Assembly: GCA_031379885.1 (NCBI GenBank)
Contig: JANNFN010000003.1
Coordinates: 1 to 27,805 of the forward strand
Direction of reading: 5' to 3'
DNA from: Methylotenera_A sp031379885
GTDB lineage: Bacteria > Pseudomonadota > Gammaproteobacteria > Burkholderiales > Methylophilaceae
DNA length: 27,805 nucleotides
Shown here piece by piece: positions 1 through 7,989 of this stretch (positions are counted from its first letter, which is position 1; each line of letters opens with the position of its first letter). The translations under genes and the position numbers were made by a program. The notes below the pieces were generated by a model. It searched no databases, was not told the origin of the DNA, and saw nothing but the letters and a program-made list of their open reading frames with translations.

Positions 1-2
1 GC

Positions 3-605
3 ATGCAACAGAAAGAACAGCTGAAATTTATTACTGCACAAACCCGCTCTCAACAGCAACAATATGAAGAGGTTGCGAAAAATTTCCCAACTTCACCAAT
101 TGCCAGTACCGAGCTAAAAGTTGCGGCTGAGTTGGCACAAACCATTAAAAATAATGATCAATCACCGCGCCAGCTCATGCAAATATTGAGTAACGCTTTT
201 GAAGCTTCGCCAGAAATTACTTTAAGCAGAATTCGTTGGACGCAAACGAATGATAGAGAAATTAAGGATGAAGCTGGCTCGGCACAAAGTTCCAATAATC
301 AGCCAACTGTGGCTGTCAGTGCCGATCCTACCAAACTTATTCAAGTAGGTTTTATCAATGCTGAAATTAAGGGCTTTACAGGGGATTATCGTGCAGCATT
401 AAATAGTGTGAACATGTTTGTGAATCATCTGCGTGAAAATGTTCTGGTTGAACAAGTGGTAGTGTTGCAGGAGCCAGTAAACGTGAGTTCGCTCGCTAAC
501 TTGCAAGGAAGCACAACCGATGAAAATACCAGTACAGAGCGCCCACCCGCAATATTTAAATTAAAAATTATTTTAAAGCACAGCAATACTGGAGCTACGC
601 CATGA
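3..605 (+). CDS. PilN/GspL-like pilus or secretion assembly protein, C-terminal part (5' end outside window)
   Basis: The reading frame is open to the window edge, so the first Met is probably internal and this is the C-terminal ~200 residues of a longer protein. The visible part is soluble. It has a Gln-rich coiled-coil-like start, a patch with SPEITLSRIRW, then a beta/alpha stretch and a Ser/Thr-rich tail. No membrane segment is present, as expected of the periplasmic part of an inner-membrane PilN/GspL-type protein. It overlaps the next gene in an ATGA junction, and the following genes encode PilO-like and pseudopilin proteins. The family assignment is inferred mainly from that context; a MshI/PilM-N-like protein is an alternative. 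Confidence 0.5.
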   Translation: MQQKEQLKFITAQTRSQQQQYEEVAKNFPTSPIASTELKVAAELAQTIKNNDQSPRQLMQILSNAFEASPEITLSRIRWTQTNDREIKDEAGSAQSSNNQPTVAVSADPTKLIQVGFINAEIKGFTGDYRAALNSVNMFVNHLRENVLVEQVVVLQEPVNVSSLANLQGSTTDENTSTERPPAIFKLKIILKHSNTGATP

Positions 606-1234
606 GCTTAACGCAACAAGATTGGCGAAAATTACGTTATCCAATAGTCGGCCTGGGGGCATCTCTAGTGCTGGTGGGGTTGTTGGTGAGCTTTGCAGAT
701 CAATACCGCACAAAAAATGAAGAAGCATTGCAAGCGCAACAAAATATGCTCAATCAAGCACGTCAAAAATTTCAATCTTCTGGACTAGAAAAAGACACAA
801 TTATTAAGTACTTGCCAATCTACAACGATTTATTGGCTAGCGGCTTTATAGGCGAAGAGAGGCGAATAGAATGGATAGAAATGCTGCGAAACATTCATGC
901 GCAACATAAATTATTTAGCATAGATTACAGCATAGGCCTACAAGAAAATTATAAACCCAGCTTTTTGCCAAATTTAGGTAGTTTTAGGTTGAATCGTTCT
1001 GTGATGAACCTTAAGTTAGATATGTTGCACGAAGGTGATATATTGGCATTGTTAGAAGGTCTGCGAGAGCAAACCACGCCATTTATTGTGCGCGATTGTG
1101 AAATAAGCCGACCTATTGGCGCGGTAGTAAATGCCAAAGATGTTGCGGCTAATATGCAAGCAAATTGCGAAATAGATTGGCTGACTTTACGTGACCCACA
1201 GCTTTCTAATGCAACATCGGCGGGGGCAATATGA
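602..1234 (+). CDS. PilO/MshJ-like inner-membrane pilus assembly protein
   Basis: A 210-residue protein. It has a short cytoplasmic N-terminus, one membrane segment at about residues 15-32 (YPIVGLGASLVLVGLLVSF), a coiled-coil stretch at about 33-65 rich in Gln and Ala, and a periplasmic alpha/beta region. This is the architecture of PilO/GspM-type proteins, which bridge the pilus or secretion assembly platform across the inner membrane. The start overlaps the upstream stop (ATGA), and its stop overlaps the next gene the same way, so the three genes are probably translationally coupled. I see no catalytic motif. Assignment rests on architecture and neighbours rather than a signature motif. Confidence 0.55.
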   Translation: MSLTQQDWRKLRYPIVGLGASLVLVGLLVSFADQYRTKNEEALQAQQNMLNQARQKFQSSGLEKDTIIKYLPIYNDLLASGFIGEERRIEWIEMLRNIHAQHKLFSIDYSIGLQENYKPSFLPNLGSFRLNRSVMNLKLDMLHEGDILALLEGLREQTTPFIVRDCEISRPIGAVVNAKDVAANMQANCEIDWLTLRDPQLSNATSAGAI

Positions 1235-1716
1235 TGAAATATTTTATTTTATTAATTATATTTTTTAGCCAGCTAATTTTTGGTCAATTGGCAATCGCGG
1301 CCGAGCCAATGGGCCGCTTATTTACCTCGCCCGCAGAGCGTAGCAACCTAGATTATTTAAGACAAACCAAGAAAAAATTAATAGCGCCAGTGGTTGTTGA
1401 TTCGCCAACCGATGCCCCAGAAGCCTCACCAATAGTGCTTCCCAGGGCAGTCAATTTGCAGGGTTATGTAAAGCGTAACGATGGCAAACATGGCACCGTG
1501 TGGGTGAATAACCAAGCCCTGCAAGAAAACTCAGGCAATAAAGATGTGCAAGTAGGCAGGTTATCAGAAGATAGCAATCGCGTGCCAATCAAACTATCCG
1601 CCAACGGTAGAAGGCTAAATTTAAAAGCTGGCCAAGTTTACGACCCAGAAAGTAACAAAGTGCGCGAAGCGCGCAACCACGGCGCACAAGGCGATAGCGG
1701 TACGATTGGTTACTAA
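1231..1716 (+). CDS. Small exported PilP/MshK-like pilus assembly protein
   Basis: A 161-residue protein with a signal peptide or anchor (residues 1-24, ending AIAAEP). It is followed by GRLFTSPAERSNLDYLRQTK, a motif type seen in small periplasmic pilus or secretion accessory proteins. The central segment (about 75-95: LQGYVKRNDGKHGTVWVNN) resembles the short beta domain of PilP/GspC-type proteins, and the tail repeats a similar strand pattern (VPIKLSANGRRLNLKAGQVYDP). Such a protein would link the inner-membrane platform to the secretin. The start is an ATGATGA overlap with the previous gene. The assignment is an inference from this pattern and from lying directly before two pilin-like genes. 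Confidence 0.5.
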   Translation: MMKYFILLIIFFSQLIFGQLAIAAEPMGRLFTSPAERSNLDYLRQTKKKLIAPVVVDSPTDAPEASPIVLPRAVNLQGYVKRNDGKHGTVWVNNQALQENSGNKDVQVGRLSEDSNRVPIKLSANGRRLNLKAGQVYDPESNKVREARNHGAQGDSGTIGY

Positions 1717-1721
1717 GCTTT

Positions 1722-3140
1722 ATGCAAAAGCAAATCATCAAGCAAGAAGGTTTAGCTTTAATCATCTTTGCGGTGTTAGTCGCATTAGCCGCTACGGCTT
1801 TTTTTGTGACGCAGTTAGATGGTACAAGCGCAAAGGTATACCGTGAAAAGGCAACAGCCGCATCGCTGGCAAAGGCAAAACTAGCATTGATTGGATATGC
1901 AACTTCATTAAATTTATCAGTGGCTGGACCTCGTCTAGGAGATATGCCGTGCCCAGATTTGAACAATGATGGTATCGCTGAAGTATCTTGTGGAAGTGCG
2001 GCAGGATCACAACAAGCGAATCGGATAGGTAGATTTCCTTGGAAAACTTTAGGAGTTGACGATTTGCGTGATGGTTATGGGGAGCGACTATGGTATGCGG
2101 TTTCCAACAATTTTAAAAATAACACGCGTACAACTTGCACTGCTATGGGTCAGCCAGGGTGTTTGAATAGCGACTCAGTAGGCACTATTACTGTTCGTGA
2201 TCTAGGTGGTGTAGTAATTAAAAATGGTAGCACTGGAACTGGTGCAGTAGCAGTTATATATTCTGCAGGTTACCCTATTACTCGACAAGATGGCATAAAC
2301 CAGGACAGGAGTTGTACAGTAGGGGTAAATTGCAATGCTAATGATATTTGCACAACAACACCTGCGTCCGCCACTCCTAAGTGTAATCCTGTAAACTACT
2401 TAGATATATTGGTTGGCACGGAGGATAATGCTGATTTTGTTGATAGTAGCGCGACAAATGGATTTATCTTTGGTCCAATTTCGGATTTTAGTGGTGCTAC
2501 AGTACTAAATGACAAAACTGTAGTTATTTCTACAACTGAGTTGATGCCACATCTTGAAACACGCGTAGCCAATGAGGCGCTGTACTGTTTGAAGCAATAT
2601 GCAATTTCAAGTGGAGTTGATCGCCATCTCTGGTCAACAAATAAGGCAACTGCATATCCCAGTTTTGCCGATAGTAGTAATAATAGATTTGGGCGCATTC
2701 CAGACACATCCTTTACTCAAACTAGGGCTGATAGTAGTAATGTTATGTCTGCATCGTGGCCAGGAAGTTGCAAAATTACATCAGGCTCTGGATGGTGGTT
2801 AAATTGGAAAGAATTAGTTTTTTATGCTGTTGCATACGATAAAGATCCTGAAAGTTTTTTGTCTCCACCGTGCAATGATATTCCTGCAAATGATTGCCTT
2901 ACAGTAGTTGCTCCATCTAGCACACAAAACCATAAAGCAGCAGTTGTAGCAGTTGCGGGCAAGGCGCTAACTTCGCTGGGACAGACCCGTAGCAGCAATG
3001 CCCAGAAACAAACTCTTTCAAATTATTTAGAAGGAGAAAATAGCTCTATAGCAAGCGGTGTGAATCCAGATGGGGAAGATACTTTTTTTGAACAAAAGCC
3101 CTCAACCGCGATTTTTAATGATTTGGTAGTTTATTATTAA
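1722..3140 (+). CDS. PilX/GspK-like atypical prepilin-like protein
   Basis: A 472-residue protein. The N-terminus has an EG-LALIIF junction at about residue 9/10 followed by a hydrophobic helix to about 29 (LALIIFAVLVALAATAFFV). This resembles the PilX/GspK class of minor pilins, which lack the Glu at position +5 of major pilins. The body is Cys-rich (for example MPCPD, TTCTAMGQPGC, CTVGVNCNANDIC) and probably disulfide-bonded in the periplasm. A block near residues 77-120 (DMPCPDLNNDG, GRFPWKTLG, LRDGYGERLWYAV) recurs in the next gene, so the two are related in their globular parts. The start is 5 bases past the upstream stop, without a strong Shine-Dalgarno sequence. Confidence 0.6.
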   Translation: MQKQIIKQEGLALIIFAVLVALAATAFFVTQLDGTSAKVYREKATAASLAKAKLALIGYATSLNLSVAGPRLGDMPCPDLNNDGIAEVSCGSAAGSQQANRIGRFPWKTLGVDDLRDGYGERLWYAVSNNFKNNTRTTCTAMGQPGCLNSDSVGTITVRDLGGVVIKNGSTGTGAVAVIYSAGYPITRQDGINQDRSCTVGVNCNANDICTTTPASATPKCNPVNYLDILVGTEDNADFVDSSATNGFIFGPISDFSGATVLNDKTVVISTTELMPHLETRVANEALYCLKQYAISSGVDRHLWSTNKATAYPSFADSSNNRFGRIPDTSFTQTRADSSNVMSASWPGSCKITSGSGWWLNWKELVFYAVAYDKDPESFLSPPCNDIPANDCLTVVAPSSTQNHKAAVVAVAGKALTSLGQTRSSNAQKQTLSNYLEGENSSIASGVNPDGEDTFFEQKPSTAIFNDLVVYY

Positions 3141-3147
3141 ATTCAAT

Positions 3148-3894
3148 ATGTTGAAATTCAATTTTAAAAATTCCGTAGGGTTTACTTTAGTTGAAATGGC
3201 TGTGGTATTAGCCATCGTAGGTTTATTGCTTGGAGGCTTAATAGTTCCGTTATCTGCACAAATTGACTTGCAACATTTACGAGAAACTCGTACATCTCTA
3301 CAGCAAATTCAAGATGCTATACAAGGATATGCTTTGAGCCATACTGCTACTGACGGCCGGCCTTACTTGCCATGTTCAGATACTGACGGTGATGGATTGG
3401 AACAAGCTCGTACTGCGGGTGCATGTCCTTCACAGGAAGGGCGGGTACCTTGGGCCACCCTGGGAACTCCCGAAGCTGATGGCTGGGGTAATCGTTTTCG
3501 TTATCGTGTGCATCCTAATTTTTCTAATTCTGCAAATGGCTTTAGTTTGACTTCAACAGCAACTCTTCGAGTATGCACATCAAGCGCATGTTCATCAACC
3601 ATAGGAACTGGATTAGCGGCTGTAATTGCTTCTCATGGAAAAAATGGCTATGGTGCTCGTAACGAAGGTAATACAGTAAATGCACTTCCTGCTGGAATTT
3701 CAGCCGATGAACTAGAAAATATTGATGGCCGTAATAATCCAACAACTGGGAACTCAAATTTAGATACTGCAGATACCGCAGATGTGGATTTTGTCAGTCA
3801 GGTGCCTTCACCAACTTTTGATGATGTGGTTGCTTGGGTTCCGACTTATATTTTGTTTTCTAGTGCTGTAGCTGCTGGCAAATTACCACAATGA
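3148..3894 (+). CDS. Type IV pilin/pseudopilin-like protein with GFTLVE signal
   Basis: A 248-residue protein with a textbook prepilin leader. Residues 1-11 are a short basic leader ending in Gly. Cleavage would be before FTLVEMAVVLAIVGLLLGGL, leaving Phe at +1 and the conserved Glu at +5. The globular part has YLPCSDTDGDG, GRVPWATLG and DGWGNRFRYRV, like the GspG-type loop (DGWGxxxxY). Matching motifs in the preceding gene (PCPDLNNDG, GRFPWKTLG, DGYGERLWYAV) suggest duplication. It is probably processed by PilD and incorporated into the fibre or its tip. It sits 7 bases after the upstream gene, and its stop overlaps the next start (ATGA). Confidence 0.75.
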   Translation: MLKFNFKNSVGFTLVEMAVVLAIVGLLLGGLIVPLSAQIDLQHLRETRTSLQQIQDAIQGYALSHTATDGRPYLPCSDTDGDGLEQARTAGACPSQEGRVPWATLGTPEADGWGNRFRYRVHPNFSNSANGFSLTSTATLRVCTSSACSSTIGTGLAAVIASHGKNGYGARNEGNTVNALPAGISADELENIDGRNNPTTGNSNLDTADTADVDFVSQVPSPTFDDVVAWVPTYILFSSAVAAGKLPQ

Positions 3895-4637
3895 ATGACA
3901 ACCAACTCCTGCGTTACAGCCGCCATATTCTGCTGCCGCAGATTGGTTATGAAGGTCAAGAAAAGCTCACACAAAGTCATGTGCTGATTGTAGGTGCGGG
4001 TGGATTGGGTTCGCCAGCAGCCTTATATTGTGCGGCTTCTGGCGTAAGTAAATTAACCATTTGTGATTTTGATCATGTCGATTTAACTAATTTACAGCGG
4101 CAAATTATTCACACTACGCAAAGTGTTGGCATCAATAAAGCTGTTTCTGCGCAACAAACCATTTACGAAATTAATCCTGACGTTGTGGTGCAAACCGTTC
4201 AACAAAAGTCTTCCGAGGCTGAGTTTAAAATATTGGTCGAGCAGGCAGATGTGGTAATTGATTGCAGTGATAATTTTGCGACTCGCTATGCGCTAAACCG
4301 CGTGTGTTTTCAGCTTAAAAAACCCTTAGTTTCAGGCGCGGCAATTGGTTTTGAAGGGCAAATCACGGTGTTCGATTTTAGGCATGATACCAGCCCATGC
4401 TATCACTGTTTGTTTCCTGATACGGGTAGCGACCAAGAAATGCGCTGTGCCGAAAATGGGGTATTTGCGCCCTTGGTGGGTATGATAGGCACTACACAAG
4501 CAGCTGAAGCCTTAAAATTAATGATGAATATTGGTGAGAGTTTGCAGGGCAGATTACTGTTGCTTGACGCGCTTGCTATGGAATGGCGCACTATTAAGCT
4601 GAGCCGCGACCCAGCTTGCAGCGTTTGTTCGGTTTAA
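3891..4637 (+). CDS. moeB: MoeB/ThiF/HesA-family E1-like adenylyltransferase
   Basis: A 248-residue cytoplasmic enzyme that would adenylate the C-terminal Gly-Gly of a sulfur carrier (MoaD or ThiS) for molybdopterin or thiamine synthesis. It starts with RYSRHILLPQIGYEGQEKL. It has the nucleotide-binding GAGGLGSPAA (about 35-44), Asp59 (CDFDHVDLTNLQRQ), and the zinc ligands CYHC (170/173) and CSVC (243/246). MRCAENGVFAPLVG carries the candidate active Cys186. Length fits MoeB. The start overlaps the pseudopilin stop (ATGA), an unusual partner that suggests co-translation with the pilus operon. MoeB and ThiF cannot be told apart from sequence alone, since no moaD or thiS lies nearby. Only 14 bases separate its stop from the convergent SPFH gene. 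Confidence 0.85.
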   Translation: MNDNQLLRYSRHILLPQIGYEGQEKLTQSHVLIVGAGGLGSPAALYCAASGVSKLTICDFDHVDLTNLQRQIIHTTQSVGINKAVSAQQTIYEINPDVVVQTVQQKSSEAEFKILVEQADVVIDCSDNFATRYALNRVCFQLKKPLVSGAAIGFEGQITVFDFRHDTSPCYHCLFPDTGSDQEMRCAENGVFAPLVGMIGTTQAAEALKLMMNIGESLQGRLLLLDALAMEWRTIKLSRDPACSVCSV

Positions 4638-4651
4638 AATACTTCCCACGC

Positions 4652-5497
4652 TTATTTTCCGCCCACCAAATTTTTAACCGCGCCAACCAAATCGCCTGGC
4701 ATGACAACAATTTTACTGTTGTCAGAAGCTGAGATTTTTTGTAAAGCGGTAATGTAGCGGTCACCCAACAAAAATGTAGCGGAGGTATTGTTCTCTTTTA
4801 CCGCTTCAGCAATAAATTTAATCGATTCTGCCGAGGCTTTGGCGGCAATCATCTGCGCCTCAGCATCTTTACGCGCTGCTTCTAGGCGAGCCTCTGCATT
4901 CAAGATGAGCGACTGTTTTGCACCTTCGGCTTCGGTGACTACGGCTACGCGTTCACGCTCGGCAGCAGCTTGTCTCTCCATCGCGTCTTGCATGTTACTA
5001 GAAGGCTTAATATCCTGAATTTCAACCGACTTTACAGTTAAGCCCCAGTCTAACGCCTCATCGGCAATGGCGGCTTTAAGTTCAGCTTTAATGCGGTCAC
5101 GCGAAGTGAGTGCATGATTTAATTCCATCCCACCAATAATAGAACGTAAATTAGTTTGCACCATATTACGCATGGCTTCGCGAAAGTTTTCAATGCCATA
5201 AACAGCGCGTTCAATATTGCTTACTTTAATAAACGCAACTGCATTTGCTAGAATAACTGCGTTATCTGCCGTAATGACTTCTTGCTGTGGTATCTCTAAA
5301 ATAATATCTTTAGTGGTAACTTTATAACTAACGCGACTAAAAACAGGGTTAATCACATGTAAGCCTGGTGATAGTACACCTGCAAATTTACCTAGACGTT
5401 CAACTACCCATTCCTCGCCCTGCGGTACAATACGCACGCCTTTAAATATGGCAATAATCGCTAAAAATATAAGTACTAAGCTAAATTCGGTCATCAT
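4652..5497 (-). CDS. qmcA: SPFH/Band 7 (stomatin/QmcA-like) membrane protease subunit
   Basis: A 281-residue protein. It has one N-terminal membrane segment (about 4-20, FSLVLIFLAIIAIFKG). The band 7 domain follows (VRIVPQGEEWVVERLGKFAGVLSPGLHVINP, then TKDIILEIPQQEVITADNAV). After that comes a long Ala/Glu-rich helical region (about 165-240, MERQAAAERERVAVVTEAEGAKQ). This is the paraslipin/QmcA pattern: a ring-forming scaffold in membrane microdomains. The NfeD gene lies 25 bases upstream on the same strand, and the two families form a well-known pair. ATG at 5497 is preceded by AGGA at a good distance; a second ATG three bases on is equally possible. Confidence 0.88.
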   Translation of the reverse strand: MMTEFSLVLIFLAIIAIFKGVRIVPQGEEWVVERLGKFAGVLSPGLHVINPVFSRVSYKVTTKDIILEIPQQEVITADNAVILANAVAFIKVSNIERAVYGIENFREAMRNMVQTNLRSIIGGMELNHALTSRDRIKAELKAAIADEALDWGLTVKSVEIQDIKPSSNMQDAMERQAAAERERVAVVTEAEGAKQSLILNAEARLEAARKDAEAQMIAAKASAESIKFIAEAVKENNTSATFLLGDRYITALQKISASDNSKIVVMPGDLVGAVKNLVGGK

Positions 5498-5522
5498 TTT
5501 TTCCTATTAATTAATTTTGTAA

Positions 5523-5966
5523 TTACACTTTTTTAACGCGCAATGCGTTGCCTTCAACGGCAATTACTGTTGCATCAGTCCCAGCTTCAATAGCATCGTC
5601 AGAAATCGCAGCCCATTCGCGGCTGCCCATTAAGCCTTGAGTAAAACGAATTTTGCCATTTTTCGCTGCACTGCAAGCCTCTATTACCGTGCCTGTACGG
5701 CCTATCTCTTCACCTTGCGCTTGGCCTACGCGCGAGTGAGTTTCTGTTTTTTTGTAATTCAGCCTCCAAATTGCGAGTGAGCTGAATGAAAGCACTGCAA
5801 ACATGGCAAATTGCATCGCCTGAGGAATATTCGGGAACATCCACATAGCGATAGCTACGCTTAAGGCAGAAACGCCAAACCACAGCACATAAAATGTACC
5901 AGTAGCCATTTCGACCGCCAATAAAACTAAACCAATTGCGCCCCAAATCCACATTGCATCTATCAT
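5523..5966 (-). CDS. NfeD-family membrane protein (partner of SPFH protein)
   Basis: A 147-residue protein. It has two or three membrane helices in residues 5-68 (MWIWGAIGLVLLAVEMATG, YVLWFGVSALSVAIAMWMF, then MQFAMFAVLSFSSLAIW). A small OB-fold-like C-terminal domain follows (GRTGTVIEACSAAKNGKIRF to ATVIAVEGNALRVKKV). This is the short NfeD1b/YbbK layout without the ClpP-like protease domain. It precedes the band 7 gene by 25 bases, so the two are likely co-transcribed and co-functional in membrane quality control. The 198 bases between it and the divergent photolyase-like gene must hold both promoters; I could not assign these confidently. Confidence 0.85.
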   Translation of the reverse strand: MIDAMWIWGAIGLVLLAVEMATGTFYVLWFGVSALSVAIAMWMFPNIPQAMQFAMFAVLSFSSLAIWRLNYKKTETHSRVGQAQGEEIGRTGTVIEACSAAKNGKIRFTQGLMGSREWAAISDDAIEAGTDATVIAVEGNALRVKKV

Positions 5967-6164
5967 ATTAGCCTCTTTTAACTTGCTTAAAAGTTACCAG
6001 AATTATCTTAGCACCATTTTAATTATTTTTAGAGAAAAACTAATTCATAAACTACTAAAGCGTGGTTGCAATTCATATTAAAATAAAGAAAAACATACTC
6101 GAAACAAACTTATAAAAAGAGTGTAAACTATTGATACGAAAAGAGTAAGGTAAGAATTACTGTC

Positions 6165-7397
6165 ATGGCAAATTATTATAAACTCACAATACCATCAGAT
6201 CGTATAGAGCGTCTACAGTACATGAGGCGCATGTTTCCGCAGGCCACAGGCTCGTTTTTGGGTGACGACTGGCGTGGTGGCAGACATGAAGCGCTCAAGC
6301 GTCTGAATACGATGGACATGGAGGCTTATAATCGTAACCATAATTTTCTTAATGGCTCGGTTTCTAAGCTTTCACCTTATTTTCGATATGGCTGTTTAAC
6401 CTTAAAAGAGGCATCAGACAGCGTGCGCTATCGCTTTGGGGTAGAGTCTGCAAAATTTGTAGAAGAACTGGCTAGGCGTGACTATTGGCGACGTGTTTGG
6501 CATGATTTAGGCAATGGAATCTTTAATGATATTGAAGACCCTAAAGTATTTTTAGGGGACAAATTAATGCCAGATTTTATTCGCCAAGGAATTACTGGCC
6601 TGCCCTGTATGGACGGTTTCATAAGAAATTTGACCCATGATGGGTATGTACACAATCATGCGCGAAAATGGTTTGCAGCTTATATAGTGCATTGGTTAAA
6701 AGTGGATTGGCGCGAAGCAGCCGATTGGTTTGAAAATCATTTGCTTGATGGGGATAAAGCCTCAAATCATTTGTCTTGGCAGTGGGTAGCCTCGCTATTT
6801 AGCTCTAAACCCTACTACTTTAATAAAGAAAATCTAGCGCGCCATACGGGCGAAAAATATTGCTCAACTTGCACAGTCAATTGCCCATTTGACGCCAGTC
6901 ACGAGGCGTTAAACGAAAAATTATTTGCTAATGCCAAACCTGGCCAGGCTAAACTGCACCGAGTGATGATGCCTGAAAGGGCACCAATTTCGGTGCATCG
7001 CGCTATCGCCATTTATGTGCATGATGAAATGCTCTCTTCAGCACATCCTTTATTACGTAAGCCCATGCCCAAAATTTTTGTGTTTGATGATTTTTTATAT
7101 GGTAAGTGGCCACTTAAGCGCTTGCAGTTTTTGGCAGATTGTTTAAGTGAGCTGCAAGAAATAGAAATTTGGATTGGCGATACACGTGAGGTACTAAATG
7201 AACGCGGTGTAGGCCAAATTGTTACGCAAGCAACGCCCAATACTCAAATAAAAGCGTTATTAGAACCATTTAATCCGATTTGGCAGCCAGAAGTGAAATT
7301 TACTGAGGTTGAAATTAGCGATAAAAGATTAAAACGTTTTTCACGTTATTGGGATGTCGTGGGAACCGAGCTATTTGGTGATAATGTGAAAGTTTAG
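6165..7397 (+). CDS. Photolyase/cryptochrome-like FAD protein with altered domain order
   Basis: A 410-residue protein. Residues about 30-220 match the helical FAD domain of DNA photolyases: SKLSPYFRYGCLT (67-79), ELARRDYWRRVWH (101-113), MDGFIRNLTHDG (149-160), NHARKWFAAYIVHW (164-177) and DGDKASNHLSWQWVAS (195-210). Asn201 is in the position known to contact the flavin. The N-terminal alpha/beta antenna domain is absent, as only ~25 residues precede the FAD part. Instead residues ~275-385 (AIAIYVHDEML, KIFVFDDFLYGKW, LQFLADCLSEL, IEIWIGDTREVL, GQIVTQ) have the strand-helix pattern of that domain, placed after the FAD domain. A CxxCxxxC cluster (233/236/240) links the halves. CPD or 6-4 photorepair or light sensing is inferred. 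N-terminally short photolyase-like proteins are known, but I do not recognise this C-terminal arrangement. Confidence 0.8.
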   Translation: MANYYKLTIPSDRIERLQYMRRMFPQATGSFLGDDWRGGRHEALKRLNTMDMEAYNRNHNFLNGSVSKLSPYFRYGCLTLKEASDSVRYRFGVESAKFVEELARRDYWRRVWHDLGNGIFNDIEDPKVFLGDKLMPDFIRQGITGLPCMDGFIRNLTHDGYVHNHARKWFAAYIVHWLKVDWREAADWFENHLLDGDKASNHLSWQWVASLFSSKPYYFNKENLARHTGEKYCSTCTVNCPFDASHEALNEKLFANAKPGQAKLHRVMMPERAPISVHRAIAIYVHDEMLSSAHPLLRKPMPKIFVFDDFLYGKWPLKRLQFLADCLSELQEIEIWIGDTREVLNERGVGQIVTQATPNTQIKALLEPFNPIWQPEVKFTEVEISDKRLKRFSRYWDVVGTELFGDNVKV

Positions 7398-7405
7398 TTA
7401 CAAAT

Positions 7406-7412
7406 AAAGGAG
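7406..7412 (+). promoter_or_regulatory. Shine-Dalgarno site that fixes the TTG start of lemA
   Basis: AAAGGAG lies 7 bases before TTG at 7420. The next in-frame Met codons are well inside the membrane segment or beyond it. The strong ribosome site therefore decides for the rare TTG start. Confidence 0.75.
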
Positions 7413-7419
7413 CTTAATC

Positions 7420-7980
7420 TTGATTTTTTATATTCTATTAGCAGTTGTTTTGGTTTATTTCATCATTGCTTACAACAGCTTGATTAGTGTTAAAAATGGC
7501 GTATCAAAAGCGTGGGCAAATATTGATGTTTTGCTTAAACAGCGTCACGATGAGCTGCCTAAGTTAGTGGATACTTGTAAGCAGTATATGAAGTACGAGC
7601 AAGAAACATTAGAAAAAGTGATTCAGGCGCGCTCACGTGTATCTGAAGCTCGCGAATCGCAAAATGTTGCGGCATTAGGTACTGCAGAAAGTGTGCTAAG
7701 AAGTGGCTTGGGTCAATTGTTTGCACTGGCAGAGTCTTACCCAGAGCTAAAGGCTAATGAACAGTTTTTACATTTACAATCACGCATCAGCGGCTTAGAG
7801 AATGCTATTGCGGATAGACGTGAGTTTTATAACGACAGCGTGAATATCAATAATGTAAGAATTCAGCAGTTTCCAGATCTAATACTGGCGCGCTTATTTG
7901 ATTTTAAATCGTTTGAGTTATTAAAATTTGCGGCGGAAGAGTTAACAGATATTAATATTAACCAGCGTTTTAATAGCTAA
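7420..7980 (+). CDS. lemA: LemA family membrane protein
   Basis: A 186-residue protein starting at TTG behind a strong AAAGGAG. It has one N-terminal membrane helix (residues 1-17, IFYILLAVVLVYFIIAY). The LemA core follows: NSLISVKNGVSKAWANIDVLLKQRHDELPKLVDTCKQYMKYE, the helical AIADRREFYNDSVNINNVRIQQFPD and a C-terminal helix. The core folds as a periplasmic or extracytoplasmic helical bundle. The biochemical role is not firmly known; it is linked to envelope functions. It sits 22 bases after the photolyase-like gene and 9 bases before a GIDE-domain gene, a common LemA neighbour. Confidence 0.92.
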   Translation: MIFYILLAVVLVYFIIAYNSLISVKNGVSKAWANIDVLLKQRHDELPKLVDTCKQYMKYEQETLEKVIQARSRVSEARESQNVAALGTAESVLRSGLGQLFALAESYPELKANEQFLHLQSRISGLENAIADRREFYNDSVNINNVRIQQFPDLILARLFDFKSFELLKFAAEELTDININQRFNS

Positions 7981-7989
7981 CCTCTTCTT

